NCBI RefSeq assembly: GCF_018070045.1
Contig: NZ_JAGPYK010000006.1
Coordinates: 124,001-188,000, forward strand
Source of the DNA: Micromonospora sp. U21
Lineage (GTDB): Bacteria; Actinomycetota; Actinomycetes; Mycobacteriales; Micromonosporaceae
Direction: 5' to 3'
Length of the DNA stretch: 64,000 nucleotides
Made by a program: the position numbers and the translations under genes. Below, in pieces: positions 7,615 to 19,973 of the stretch (position 1 is the first letter of the stretch; every line of letters begins with the position of its first letter). The notes beneath the pieces are model-generated. The model made no database searches and was not told the origin of the DNA. It saw only the letters and a list, made by a program, of their open reading frames with translations.

Positions 7615-9667
7615 ACCGGCGTCGGCACCCCCGCCGGCCCCGCCGCCCCCGCCGGCCGGGAAGCCGGTGACCGGGCGGTGGGACCGGGGGTGGCGCGGTG
7701 AGCTGGGCCGCCTGCTGGAGGTGACGGCGCTGGTCGGCCTGGTGGTCACCCAGCCGCTGCTCGACGTGCTCGGCCGCAGCCCCGACTTCTTCCTCTTCCA
7801 CCGGGCCGACCCGGGGCAGATCCTGCTGCTGGTCGCCCTGGTGGCGGTGGTGCCGACCGTGCCGGTGGCGCTGCTCGGTTCGCTCAGCCGGCTCGCCGGC
7901 CGGACCGCTCGCGCGCTCACCCACACCGGGCTGGTCGGGCTGCTGCTGGCCGCCCTCGCCGTGCAGGTGGGCCGGCACGGGACGCCGCTTCGGGGCGTAC
8001 CCCTGCTGCTCGTCGCCGGCCTGGCCGGCGCGGCCGGCGCGGCCGCGCACCGGCGGTGGCGGGCACCGGGCCGGGTGCTGCGGCTGGCCGCCGTCGGACC
8101 GGTGGCCTTCGTGGCGCTCTTCCTGCTCGTCTCACCCACCTCGGCGGTGGTGCTGCCGCGCGGCGACGGCGGCGCGGCCGGCACCGCGCAGGGCACCGGC
8201 GGGCACCCGCCGGTGGTCATGCTGATCCTCGACGAGCTGCCGCTGGTCAGCCTGCTCGGCGCCGACGGGCGGATCGACGCGGCCCGGTACCCGCACTTCG
8301 CCGAGCTGGCCGGCGCCTCGACCTGGTACCGCAACGCCACCGGAGTCAGCGGCTGGACCCCCAACGCGCTGCCGGCGATGCTCACCGGGCGGTACCCGGC
8401 ACGGCCGGTCGCCCCGCACTACTCGCAGTACCCGGACAACATCTTCACCGCCCTCGGCGGGCTGTACGACATCCGCGCCGAGGAGAGCATCACCCGGCTC
8501 TGCCCGCCCAGCCGCTGCGAGCAGCCGGTCACCCCGGAGCAGGGGCTCGGCGTGCTGGTACGGGAGACCGGCAAGCTGCTCGGCCAGGTCGCCGGGCCGA
8601 CCGAGACCCAGGCGGACCCGGAGGACTCCTACCGGGAGCAGACCCGCGCCGAGGCAGGCCTGGACGCCGCCGAGCCGGTTCCCGCCGACCCGAAGTTCCG
8701 CTGGGACAGCCTGGACGACAACCAGCCGGCTCGGTTCACCAGCTTCCTCGCCGGGTTGAAGCCGTCACCCCGGCCCGTCCTGCACTTCCTGCACCTGCTG
8801 ATGCCGCACTCGCCGTGGGCGTACCTGCCGTCCGGGGCGCGCTACGACGCCCCCGAGGACCTGCCCAACGACGGCGCCGGCTGGGCCGAGCTGGCCCGGC
8901 AGCGCCACCTCGCCCAACTCGGCTACACCGACCGGCTGATCGGCGAGACGCTGCGCACGCTGCGCGCCAGCGGCCTCTACGACGAGGCCCTCGTCGTGGT
9001 CACCGCCGACCACGGGGTGAGCTTCCGCGCGGGCGCCCAGGGCCGGGGGATGGACGCGATCAAGGCTGCCGCCGGCGAGGTGGCGTGGGTGCCGATGTTC
9101 GTCAAGGAGCCCGGGCAGCAGTCCGGCCGGGTGGACGACCGCAACTGGGAACACGTCGACCTGCTGCCGACCGTGGCCGATGAGGCCGGCGTCCGGCTGC
9201 CCTGGCGGGTCGACGGCCGCTCCGCCCGGCAGGCCGCGCGCACCGACGGCACGAAACACTTCTACGACCGTCCCGGCGAACCCCTCACCTTCCCCGGCGG
9301 GGTGCCCGCCCCACCGCCGCTGCCGCCGCCGCACCCCTTGGTGGGCACCGAGGTTCGCGCCGGCCCGGCCGGGGGCAGCGCCAGGGTGGCGGACCTGGCC
9401 GCGTTCCGGGCGACGGACCCGGACACCGGCACCCTCCCGGCGCTGGTCTGGGGTGACGTACCGGACCGGATACCGGACGGCACGCTGCTGGCGGTGGCCG
9501 TCAACGGCCGGATCGGGGCGGTGGTCCCGGTGGTGCCGGCCGATCCCGGCGGACGCCGGTTCGCCGCGCTGCTCACCGACGACCAGCTGTTCCGGGCCGG
9601 CACCAACCAGCTCGACGTCTACCAGGTCGCGGCGGACGGTACGCTGCGACGCCTCGCGCTGTCCTGA
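7607..9667 (+). CDS. Membrane sulfatase/phosphotransferase-like protein
   Basis: A 686-residue protein with a proline-rich cytoplasmic N-terminus and about five hydrophobic helices in residues 35-185. An alkaline-phosphatase-superfamily domain follows. It opens with VVMLILDELPLVSLLG, has GWTPNALPAMLTGRYP at the site of the sulfatase nucleophile (Thr or Ser rather than the CxPSR formylglycine signature), then HFLHLLMPHSPW and VVVTADHGVSF. The absence of CxPSR makes it more like LtaS or phosphoethanolamine-type transferases than a true sulfatase. It may modify a cell-envelope polymer outside the membrane. It starts at a GTG within the last codons of the methyltransferase gene, so the two are coupled. 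Confidence 0.82.
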   Translation: MAEPASAPPPAPPPPPAGKPVTGRWDRGWRGELGRLLEVTALVGLVVTQPLLDVLGRSPDFFLFHRADPGQILLLVALVAVVPTVPVALLGSLSRLAGRTARALTHTGLVGLLLAALAVQVGRHGTPLRGVPLLLVAGLAGAAGAAAHRRWRAPGRVLRLAAVGPVAFVALFLLVSPTSAVVLPRGDGGAAGTAQGTGGHPPVVMLILDELPLVSLLGADGRIDAARYPHFAELAGASTWYRNATGVSGWTPNALPAMLTGRYPARPVAPHYSQYPDNIFTALGGLYDIRAEESITRLCPPSRCEQPVTPEQGLGVLVRETGKLLGQVAGPTETQADPEDSYREQTRAEAGLDAAEPVPADPKFRWDSLDDNQPARFTSFLAGLKPSPRPVLHFLHLLMPHSPWAYLPSGARYDAPEDLPNDGAGWAELARQRHLAQLGYTDRLIGETLRTLRASGLYDEALVVVTADHGVSFRAGAQGRGMDAIKAAAGEVAWVPMFVKEPGQQSGRVDDRNWEHVDLLPTVADEAGVRLPWRVDGRSARQAARTDGTKHFYDRPGEPLTFPGGVPAPPPLPPPHPLVGTEVRAGPAGGSARVADLAAFRATDPDTGTLPALVWGDVPDRIPDGTLLAVAVNGRIGAVVPVVPADPGGRRFAALLTDDQLFRAGTNQLDVYQVAADGTLRRLALS

Positions 9668-9841
9668 GCTGGCTCAGCGCTCGTCCCGGCCACCGGGACA
9701 AAGGGTTTCCCGGCGGTCCGGTCGGGAATCGGGTGACGCATACCTCACCGCAGAACCACGGCGGGCGGTGTCCACCGAGCCGCAATTACGGTAGAAGCGA
9801 AGGCAATTCAACGTAGATCTGCCGGCGAAGCGAGGAACCAC

Positions 9842-11125
<1,284 letters not shown>

Positions 11126-11140
11126 CCCCTCAGCACCGAA

Positions 11141-11180
11141 CGGCAGGCCGCCGACCCTCTCGCGGGTCGGCGGCCTGCCG
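11141..11180 (+). terminator. Strong hairpin terminator after gltA
   Basis: A perfect 17-base stem (11141-11157 with 11164-11180) around a six-base loop, starting 15 bases after the citrate synthase stop. There is no T-run, which is usual for actinomycete terminators. Confidence 0.8.
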
Positions 11181-11202
11181 CGTCCCCGGCCACGGGGCCC
11201 GT

Positions 11203-11286
11203 GCGTGATCGACTCGGCTTCCTTGAAGTCGGGGTGTCCATCGCGCCGGGATGCCCCGACTTTCGGGATGCCGAGTCGATCATGCG
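11203..11286. repeat. Palindromic interspersed element, copy 1
   Basis: About 84 bases of imperfect palindrome. The left arm reads TGATCGACTCGGC, then AAGTCGGGG; the right arm is its complement (CCCCGACTT, then GCCGAGTCGATCA). A second copy lies at 11892-11972, on the other side of the small secreted protein gene. Both can fold into a cruciform or RNA hairpin of more than 30 base pairs. It looks like a family of interspersed extragenic palindromes; genome copy number cannot be seen from here. Confidence 0.8.
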
Positions 11287-11443
11287 CATGGCGCGGGAGT
11301 CGGTCGGCCGTCGACGGCCCGGGGGTCAGAAGGCGTAGCTCCGCGTGGGCAAATTCATCCAGGCTGTTGTATGCATCAATTGCTTCCCATAGGATTTTCC
11401 AAACCGCTCACCAAGATCGGGCGGTACACCACGGGGAGAAGAA

Positions 11444-11824
11444 ATGCGGAGACCCAAGCCAGTTGTCGCGCTCGCACAGGCGGCGCTCACCCTGGTCGCG
11501 GCGGCCGGGATCGTGGCGGTCACGTCGGCGCCGGCGAACGCCAACTGTAGCCACGCCTGGTCGGACAAGGACTACGGCAGCAACCGGGTGCAGGACGCCG
11601 GAAGCACCGGCCTGGCCCTGCGCACCGGGCCGCACACCAGCTGCGGGCTGGTCACCCGCATCCCGACCGGGCACTGGGTGACCCTGGACTGCCAGGGCTA
11701 CGGCGACTACATCAACGGATGGAACGGCTGGACCCACGTGCGGTATGGCAACGGCGGTCCGACCTACTCGGGCTGGGTCTTTGATCACTACCTCGACGAC
11801 GGCGGGTCGTACATCGACTGCTGA
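11444..11824 (+). CDS. Small secreted SH3-like domain protein
   Basis: A 126-residue exported protein. The first 34 residues form a Sec signal peptide (basic start MRRPK, hydrophobic core, cleavage near APANA-N). The mature part has four cysteines and the run GLALRTGPHTSCGLVTRIPT, with spaced Trp, Gly and Tyr residues typical of bacterial SH3 (SH3b) domains, which bind cell-wall peptides. The ATG at 11444 follows GGGGAGAAGAA. A role at the cell wall or in its surroundings is inferred. The gene is framed on both sides by copies of the same palindromic element, with no other gene inside. Confidence 0.85.
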   Translation: MRRPKPVVALAQAALTLVAAAGIVAVTSAPANANCSHAWSDKDYGSNRVQDAGSTGLALRTGPHTSCGLVTRIPTGHWVTLDCQGYGDYINGWNGWTHVRYGNGGPTYSGWVFDHYLDDGGSYIDC

Positions 11825-11891
11825 CCCGTCCACCGATCACGGGTGCCGGGACGGGATCCGTGCGGTACCGCGAGGACCCGTCCCGGAACAC

Positions 11892-11972
11892 CACGATTGA
11901 CTCGGCTTCGAGGAAGTCGGGGCGTCCCAAGCACCGGGACACCCCGACTTCAGGAAACCGAGTCCATCACGC
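11892..11972. repeat. Palindromic interspersed element, copy 2
   Basis: Same design as the copy at 11203: a left arm with GATTGACTCGGCTTC and AAGTCGGGGCGTCCC, a short centre, and a right arm GGGACACCCCGACTT ending CCGAGTCCATCACGC. The two copies share the outer TGA(T)CGACTCGG and inner AAGTCGGGG blocks but differ in the bases between, so both arms have drifted while keeping pairing. It lies between the 3' ends of two convergent genes. Confidence 0.8.
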
Positions 11973-12010
11973 AAGCATGAGCGCTAGCGCGGACGCGAGC
12001 ACGGGCGCGG

Positions 12011-13414
12011 TCAGCGCAGGCCGGCGGCGGCGAGCAGGTTGCCCTCGGGGAGCGCCGGGAGGACGCGACCCTGGGACATCCGCTGTTCGGCGCGCTGGGC
12101 GGTGAACGCGGAGTCGGCCGCGATGGCGGCGGCGTAGCTGGCGGCGGTGCGCTGCGCGATCGAGGACCAGCCGTACTGGTCGTGGACCATTCGGCGGGCG
12201 CGACGGGCCATCACGCGGGCGCGGTCGGTGTCCGACAGCAGCGCGTCCACGGCGTCGGTCAGCCCGTCCGGGTCGTGCGGGCGGAAGGTCATCCCGGTCA
12301 CGCCGGGCTCGACGATCTCCGCGAGGCCGCCGGTGGCGGCGACGGCGAGGGGCGCACCGGCCGCGGCGCCCTCCAGGGCCACCATCCCGAACGGCTCGTA
12401 GATGCTCGGCACCACGAAGCAGTCGGAGGCGGCCATCAGCGCGGGCAGGTCGGTGCCGCCCAGGAAGCCCGGCATGGTGACCATGCCGCCCAGACCGCGG
12501 CGGTGCACCTCGGCCTCCAGTTCGGCGCGGTACGGGCCGTCGCCGGCGATCACGGCACGCAGCCCGGGGTGGCGTTCCCGCAGCCGGGGCAGCGCGGCGA
12601 TCAGGTGCTGCACGCCCTTCTCGTAGACCAGGCGGCCGGCGAAGGTGACCAGCGGGCCGTCCCCGGCGAACCGGGCCCGGGCGGCGGCCACGGCACGCGC
12701 GGGCACGCGCCAGCGGTGCGGCTCCACCCCGTTGGCGACCACGTCGACCCGGCCGGCCGGTACGCCGAACAGCGCGATCACCTCGTCGCGCATGTAGCCG
12801 GAGCAGACGATCACGCGGTTGGACTCGCTGCTGAGCCACTGCTCGACGCCGTGGATGGTGCGGTTCATCTCTTCGGGTAGCCAGCCCTGGTGGCGGCCGG
12901 CTTCGGTGGCGTGGATGGTGCTGATCAGTGGGATGTCGAGGTGGTCGCGCAGGGTCATCGCGGTGTGGGCGACGAGCCAGTCGTGGGCGTGGATGACGTC
13001 GTAGGTGCCGGCCTGGGTGGCGCGCAGGGCGGTGCGCGTCAGGGTGTGGTTGAAGGCCATCGTCCAGGCCAGCAGGGAGTTCGTGGCCAGGGGGAAGGTG
13101 ACGGGGTCTTCGGGGGCGCGCAGGATGCGCACGCCGTCGGCGTACTCCTCCAGGGGTGCGCCGTCGGCGTGGCGGGTGACGACGGTGACGTCGTGGCCGG
13201 CGGCGGCCAGCGCGACGGAGAGGGCGTGGACGTGTCGGCCGAGGCCGCCGACGAGCACCGGCGGATACTCCCACGACAGCATCAGGATGCGGCGGGTCTG
13301 CGGCGGCACCCCCGAGCCGGGATGCGCCGGGAGCTGCGGCCGGGAGGTCAGGGTGGGTCGGTGGACCCGGTCCGTGGCGCCAGCGAGCTGCTCGCCGACC
13401 AGCAGGGTGGTCAC
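12011..13414 (-). CDS. GT4 glycosyltransferase, glycogen/maltosyl synthase type
   Basis: A 467-residue GT-B glycosyltransferase. Near the N-terminus LMLSWEYPPVLVGGLGRHV has the nucleotide-sugar loop of glycogen synthase-like GT4 enzymes. The C-terminal half has VTFAGRLVYEKG and the E-x7-E motif in EPFGMVALE, followed by EIVEPGVTG. Enzymes of this type transfer glucose from ADP-glucose to alpha-glucan, or to glucose-1-phosphate to make maltose-1-phosphate (GlgM); sequence alone does not decide. The GTG at 13414 has GGAG six bases upstream; the reading frame is open for another 63 codons but lacks a site. It is divergent from treX, with 329 bases between. Confidence 0.88.
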   Translation of the reverse strand: MTTLLVGEQLAGATDRVHRPTLTSRPQLPAHPGSGVPPQTRRILMLSWEYPPVLVGGLGRHVHALSVALAAAGHDVTVVTRHADGAPLEEYADGVRILRAPEDPVTFPLATNSLLAWTMAFNHTLTRTALRATQAGTYDVIHAHDWLVAHTAMTLRDHLDIPLISTIHATEAGRHQGWLPEEMNRTIHGVEQWLSSESNRVIVCSGYMRDEVIALFGVPAGRVDVVANGVEPHRWRVPARAVAAARARFAGDGPLVTFAGRLVYEKGVQHLIAALPRLRERHPGLRAVIAGDGPYRAELEAEVHRRGLGGMVTMPGFLGGTDLPALMAASDCFVVPSIYEPFGMVALEGAAAGAPLAVAATGGLAEIVEPGVTGMTFRPHDPDGLTDAVDALLSDTDRARVMARRARRMVHDQYGWSSIAQRTAASYAAAIAADSAFTAQRAEQRMSQGRVLPALPEGNLLAAAGLR

Positions 13415-13743
13415 ATCAATCTCCGTCCATGCATGGTGGTACGCGCCGGCGTCGGTGGCGGCGAAGCGGGAGGTGGCGGGGTGGCCGAAGGCCGAGTGGG
13501 GTACGCGCGGGCGCGTCCCCGAACAAGCAAAGGGCATCGAGCGCCACAGCGCATCCCGAGAGGGGTCAAGGTGACGGAAGACACCTGAAGGTTTAGCGCG
13601 CATCAGACAGGTGGATTCCGGGCATCGACTGAAAGGATGGATTGGCGCGGCGGGGCGGGGGGCAATACCGGCGTGCGCAGTGGCGACCCATGCCGGTGCG
13701 CTCGTGGCGCAGTGCGCGCATGACCATGGTCTGAAGGAGCGAC
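13415..13743. promoter_or_regulatory. Divergent intergenic region GT4 / treX
   Basis: These 329 bases hold no gene that I can support, although reading frames stay open by GC bias. Both flanking genes start outward, so promoters for both must lie here. A GAAGGAG site for treX is at 13733-13739, five bases before its ATG. GCATGACCATGGTC near 13717 is partly palindromic and could bind a regulator; that is speculative. Confidence 0.5.
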
Positions 13744-15861
<2,118 letters not shown>

Positions 15862-15862
15862 G

Positions 15863-18199
15863 ATGGCTGCCACCCCTCAGCCCGACCAGAAGACGACCCC
15901 GACCAACCCGATCCGGACCACCTACCGGGTGCAGGTCCGCCCCGGCTTCGACCTGGACGCCACCGCTGATCTCGTCGACTACCTGGCCGACCTCGGCGTC
16001 AGCCACCTCTACAGCGCGCCGCTGCTGACCGCCACCCCCGGCTCCGCGCACGGCTACGACGTGGTCGACCACCGGGCCGTCAACCCGGAGCTGGGCGGCG
16101 AGGCGGGCCGGCAGCGGCTGCTGCGCGCGCTGCGCGACAAGAAGCTCGGCCTGGTCGTCGACATCGTGCCCAACCACGCCGGGGTGGCCGTGCCGCCCGC
16201 CAACCCCGCCTGGTGGGACGTGCTGCGCCGGGGGCGGGCCTCGGCGTACGCCGACTGGTTCGACATCGACTGGGACCGGGGCCGGCTGCTGCTGCCGGTG
16301 CTGGCCGACGCGCCGGACGCCCTCGACGACCTGAAGCTGGTCGACGGGGAGCTGCGCTACCACGAGCACCGGTTCCCGGTCGCCGACCGCACCGGCGACG
16401 GCAGCGCACGTGAGGTGCACGACCGGCAGCACTACGAGCTGGTCTCCTGGCGGCGCGGCGACGCCGAGCTGACGTACCGCCGGTTCTTCGCCGTTTCGGA
16501 CCTGGCCGGTCTGCGGGTGGAGGACCCGGCGGTGTTCGCCGCCACCCACGAGCTGATCCTGCGCTGGGCCGCCGCCGGGGAGGTCGACGGCATCCGGGTC
16601 GACCACCCGGACGGGCTGCGCGACCCGGCCGGCTACCTGACCCGGCTGCGGGCCGCCGCGCCGCAGGCCTGGCTGATCGTGGAGAAGATCCTGGAGTACG
16701 GCGAGGAGCTGCCGGACTGGCCGGTGGACGGCACCACCGGCTACGACGCCCTCGCCGCGGTCAACGGGCTCTTCGTCGACCCCGACGCCGAGGGCGACTT
16801 CACGGTGCTGGACACCCGCCTGGTCGGGCGCCACACCTCCTGGGAGAATCTCACCCACGAGACGAAGCTGGCCGCCGCCACCCGGCTGCTCGCCGCCGAG
16901 CTGACCCGGCTGGCCGCGCTCGCCCCCGAGGTGCCCGGCGAGCCGGCGCGGGCGGCGCTCGCCGAGCTGGCCGCCGCGTTCGCCGTCTACCGGGGCTACC
17001 CGCCGCACGGCGCCCGGCACCTCGCCGCCGCCCGCTCCGAGGCGGGCCGGCGCCGCCCGGACCTGGCCACCGCCCTGGACGCGCTCACCCGCCGGCTGCG
17101 CGACCCCGACGACGAGCTGGCCCAGCGCTTCCCCCAGTTCACCGGCGCGGTGATGGCCAAGGGTGTGGAGGACACCGCGTTCTACCGGTGGAGCCGGTTC
17201 GTGGCGCTCAACGAGGTCGGCGGCAGCCCCGCCCACTTCGGGGTGCCACCGGCGGAGTTCCACCGCTTCGCCACCGCCCGGCAGGTCCGCTGGCCGGCGA
17301 GCATGACCACCGTCTCCACCCACGACACCAAGCGCGGCGAGGACGTCCGAGCCCGAATGGCGGTGCTCAGCGAGCTGCCGCAACGCTGGGGCGACCAGGT
17401 CACCGCGTGGATGGCGTACGCCCCGCTGCCCGACCCGGCCTTCGCCCACCTGCTCTGGCAGACCGCCGTCGGCGCCTGGCCGATCGAGCGGGAGCGGCTG
17501 CACGCGTACGTCGAGAAGGCCGCGCGGGAGGCGTCGACCTCGACCAGCTGGGGCGACCCCGATCCCGTCTTCGAGCAGGCGATGCACGCCGTGGTCGACC
17601 AGATGTACGACGACCCGAGCCTGCGCGACGAGCTGACCGAGTTCGCGGCGGCGGTCACCCCGGCCGGCTGGTCCAACTCGCTGGGCCAGAAGCTGGTGCA
17701 GCTCGCCATGCCCGGGGTTCCGGACACGTACCAGGGCACCGAGCTGTGGGACAACTCCCTCGTCGACCCCGACAACCGCCGCCCGGTCGACTTCTCCGTA
17801 CGCCGGGAGTTGCTGGCGCGCCTCGACGGCGGCTGGCGTCCCCCGGTGGACGACAGCGGCGCCGCGAAGCTGCTGGTGGTCTCGCGGACCCTGCGGCTGC
17901 GCCGGGCGCACCCGGAGCTGTTCACCGGCTACCGGTCGGTGCCGGCGCACGGGCCGGTGGGGCGGCACGCGGTGGCCTTCGACCGGGGCGGCGCGATCGC
18001 GGTGGGCACCCGGCTGCCGCTGGGCCTGGCCCGCGCCGGTGGGTGGTGCGACACAGTCCTGTCGCTTCCCGTTAACGAGGTGAAGGACCTGTTCACCGGC
18101 CGGGTCTACAGTGGCGGAGAGACCTCCCTGGCCGATCTGCTGGCCGACTACCCCGTCGCACTGCTGGCTCCTCCCACCGACTCAGTGGAGGCTGCGTGA
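15863..18199 (+). CDS. treY: Maltooligosyl trehalose synthase
   Basis: A 778-residue GH13 enzyme that isomerises the reducing-end glucose of maltooligosaccharides into a terminal trehalose unit. It opens with a barrel strand TTYRVQVRPGFDLDATADLV and LGVSHLYSAPLL. GLVVDIVPNHAGV, then DGIRVDHPDGLRDP (nucleophile region) and IVEKIL (acid/base glutamate) are TreY signatures. FTGAVMAKGVEDTAFYR and TMTTVSTHDTKRGEDVRARM lie in the C-terminal half. The ATG at 15863 is one base after the treX stop. The 3' end overlaps treZ by one base (TGATG), which implies coupled translation of the two steps of the TreYZ pathway. Confidence 0.97.
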   Translation: MAATPQPDQKTTPTNPIRTTYRVQVRPGFDLDATADLVDYLADLGVSHLYSAPLLTATPGSAHGYDVVDHRAVNPELGGEAGRQRLLRALRDKKLGLVVDIVPNHAGVAVPPANPAWWDVLRRGRASAYADWFDIDWDRGRLLLPVLADAPDALDDLKLVDGELRYHEHRFPVADRTGDGSAREVHDRQHYELVSWRRGDAELTYRRFFAVSDLAGLRVEDPAVFAATHELILRWAAAGEVDGIRVDHPDGLRDPAGYLTRLRAAAPQAWLIVEKILEYGEELPDWPVDGTTGYDALAAVNGLFVDPDAEGDFTVLDTRLVGRHTSWENLTHETKLAAATRLLAAELTRLAALAPEVPGEPARAALAELAAAFAVYRGYPPHGARHLAAARSEAGRRRPDLATALDALTRRLRDPDDELAQRFPQFTGAVMAKGVEDTAFYRWSRFVALNEVGGSPAHFGVPPAEFHRFATARQVRWPASMTTVSTHDTKRGEDVRARMAVLSELPQRWGDQVTAWMAYAPLPDPAFAHLLWQTAVGAWPIERERLHAYVEKAAREASTSTSWGDPDPVFEQAMHAVVDQMYDDPSLRDELTEFAAAVTPAGWSNSLGQKLVQLAMPGVPDTYQGTELWDNSLVDPDNRRPVDFSVRRELLARLDGGWRPPVDDSGAAKLLVVSRTLRLRRAHPELFTGYRSVPAHGPVGRHAVAFDRGGAIAVGTRLPLGLARAGGWCDTVLSLPVNEVKDLFTGRVYSGGETSLADLLADYPVALLAPPTDSVEAA

Positions 18200-19923
18200 T
18201 GACCGAATTCACCGTGTGGGCTCCGGACGCCACCCGGGTCCGGCTGCGCCTGCCCGGCGACGGCGACCACGAGATGCGCGCCACCGCCGACGGCTGGTGG
18301 CGGGTCGAGGTGCCCGACGCCGGGCTCGACTACTCCTTTCTGCTGAACGACGACGAAACCCCACTGCCCGACCCCCGGTCACTGTGGCAGCCTGCTGGTG
18401 TGCACGGGCCGAGCCGACGCTACGACCACGCCGCCTTCGAATGGACCGACGGCTCGTGGACGGGCCGGCAACTGCCCGGCAGCATCCTCTACGAGCTGCA
18501 CATCGGCACCTTCACCCCGGAGGGCACCTTCGACGCGGCCATCGACCGCCTCGACCACCTCGTCTCCCTCGGCGTCGACCTGATCGAACTGCTCCCGGTC
18601 AACGCCTTCAACGGCGAACACAACTGGGGGTACGACGGCGTCTGCTGGTACGCCCCGCACCAGCCCTACGGCGGCCCCGACGGCCTGAAACGGCTCGTCG
18701 ACGCCGCCCACGCCAAGGGGCTGGGGGTGATCCTCGACGTCGTCTACAACCATTTCGGGCCCTCCGGGGCCTACGCGCCGCGGTTCGGGCCCTACCTCGC
18801 CGAGCAGAGCAACAGCTGGGGACGCTCGATCAACCTGGACGGCCCGCACTCCGACGAGGTACGCCGCTACATCATCGACAGCGTGCTCATGTGGCTGCGC
18901 GACTACCACGTCGACGGCCTGCGCCTGGACGCCGTGCACGCGCTGCCCGACACCCGCGCGGTTTCGCTGCTCGAGGAGCTGGCCATCGAGGTGGAGTCTT
19001 TGTCGACGCACCTGGGCCGGCCGCTGTCGCTGATCGCCGAATCCGACCTCAACGATCCACGGCTCATCACTCCTCGGGAGGCGGGCGGCTTCGGGCTGCA
19101 CGCGCAGTGGAACGACGACGCCCACCACGCGCTGCACACGTTGCTGACGGGGGAGCGGCAGGGGTACTACGGCGACTTCGGCTCGCTGGAGGCCCTGACG
19201 GACGTGCTGACCGGGGCGTTCTTCCACGCCGGCACCTGGTCGAGCTTCCGCAACCGGCACCATGGGCGGCCTCTGGACCCGCGGGTGCCTGGGCATCGGC
19301 TGGTGGCGTACCTCCAGAATCACGACCAGATCGGCAACCGGGCCACCGGGGATCGGATCTCCGCTTCGTTGTCGCCTTCTCTTCTGCGCGTCGGGGCGGT
19401 GCTGCTGCTGACCGCGCCCTTCACGCCGATGCTGTTCATGGGGGAGGAGTGGGCGGCGTCTACGCCGTGGCAGTTCTTCACGTCGCATCCGGAGCCGGAG
19501 TTGGCGTCTGCTGTGGTGGACGGGCGGCGGCGGGAGTTCGCGACGCACGGGTGGCCGGAGGGGGACGTGCCGGACCCGCAGGATCCGCAGACGTTCGTAC
19601 GGTCGCGGTTGGACTGGGCGGAACTGGACAAGCCCGAGCATCGGGAGATGTTCGCGTTCTACCAGCGGTTGATCGCGCTGCGTCGGTCGCTTCCGGATCT
19701 GTCGGATCCTCGGCTGCACGCCGTCAACGTGCAGCATGGGGACCAGTTCCTGCTGATGCGGCGGGGGGACACGCTCGTGGTGGCTAACCTGGCTGGGCGG
19801 GGGCAGGGGATCTCGTTGCCGGGGGTGGCGCGGCGGGTGCTGTTGGCCACAGGGGAGGGTGTCACTGTGATGCGGGACCGGATCCAGCTGCCGGCTGAGA
19901 CGGCGGCCATCGCGGCACTTTGA
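18199..19923 (+). CDS. treZ: Maltooligosyl trehalose trehalohydrolase
   Basis: A 574-residue GH13 enzyme that releases trehalose from maltooligosyl trehalose made by TreY. An N-terminal carbohydrate-binding region (about 1-85, FTVWAPDATRVRLRL) precedes the barrel, with VILDVVYNHFGPSG, GLRLDAVHAL (nucleophile), LIAESDLNDPRLI (acid/base) and YLQNHDQIGNR. The ATG at 18199 has GGAGG seven bases upstream; an in-frame GTG one codon earlier is less well placed. It is the last gene of treXYZ. The gene is intact, but an IS lies 25 bases after its stop and may have displaced the operon's original terminator. Confidence 0.97.
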   Translation: MTEFTVWAPDATRVRLRLPGDGDHEMRATADGWWRVEVPDAGLDYSFLLNDDETPLPDPRSLWQPAGVHGPSRRYDHAAFEWTDGSWTGRQLPGSILYELHIGTFTPEGTFDAAIDRLDHLVSLGVDLIELLPVNAFNGEHNWGYDGVCWYAPHQPYGGPDGLKRLVDAAHAKGLGVILDVVYNHFGPSGAYAPRFGPYLAEQSNSWGRSINLDGPHSDEVRRYIIDSVLMWLRDYHVDGLRLDAVHALPDTRAVSLLEELAIEVESLSTHLGRPLSLIAESDLNDPRLITPREAGGFGLHAQWNDDAHHALHTLLTGERQGYYGDFGSLEALTDVLTGAFFHAGTWSSFRNRHHGRPLDPRVPGHRLVAYLQNHDQIGNRATGDRISASLSPSLLRVGAVLLLTAPFTPMLFMGEEWAASTPWQFFTSHPEPELASAVVDGRRREFATHGWPEGDVPDPQDPQTFVRSRLDWAELDKPEHREMFAFYQRLIALRRSLPDLSDPRLHAVNVQHGDQFLLMRRGDTLVVANLAGRGQGISLPGVARRVLLATGEGVTVMRDRIQLPAETAAIAAL

Positions 19924-19951
19924 GGGAGTACGCGTCTACTCAGAGCACTAG

Positions 19952-19973
19952 CTTGGTCTTTAACCTGTGCGGC
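19952..19973 (+). repeat. IS left terminal inverted repeat
   Basis: CTTGGTCTTTAACCTGTGCGG begins just inside the CTAG duplication and pairs with the right end with only a few mismatches over the first 17 bases. Confidence 0.85.

Noticed and set aside
6193..8385. Minus-strand frame of 730 codons
   Set aside because: Antisense to the methyltransferase and sulfatase-like genes, both well supported.
9668..9841. RNA element before gltA
   Set aside because: Small hairpins occur, but no riboswitch pattern could be recognised; only a promoter is likely.
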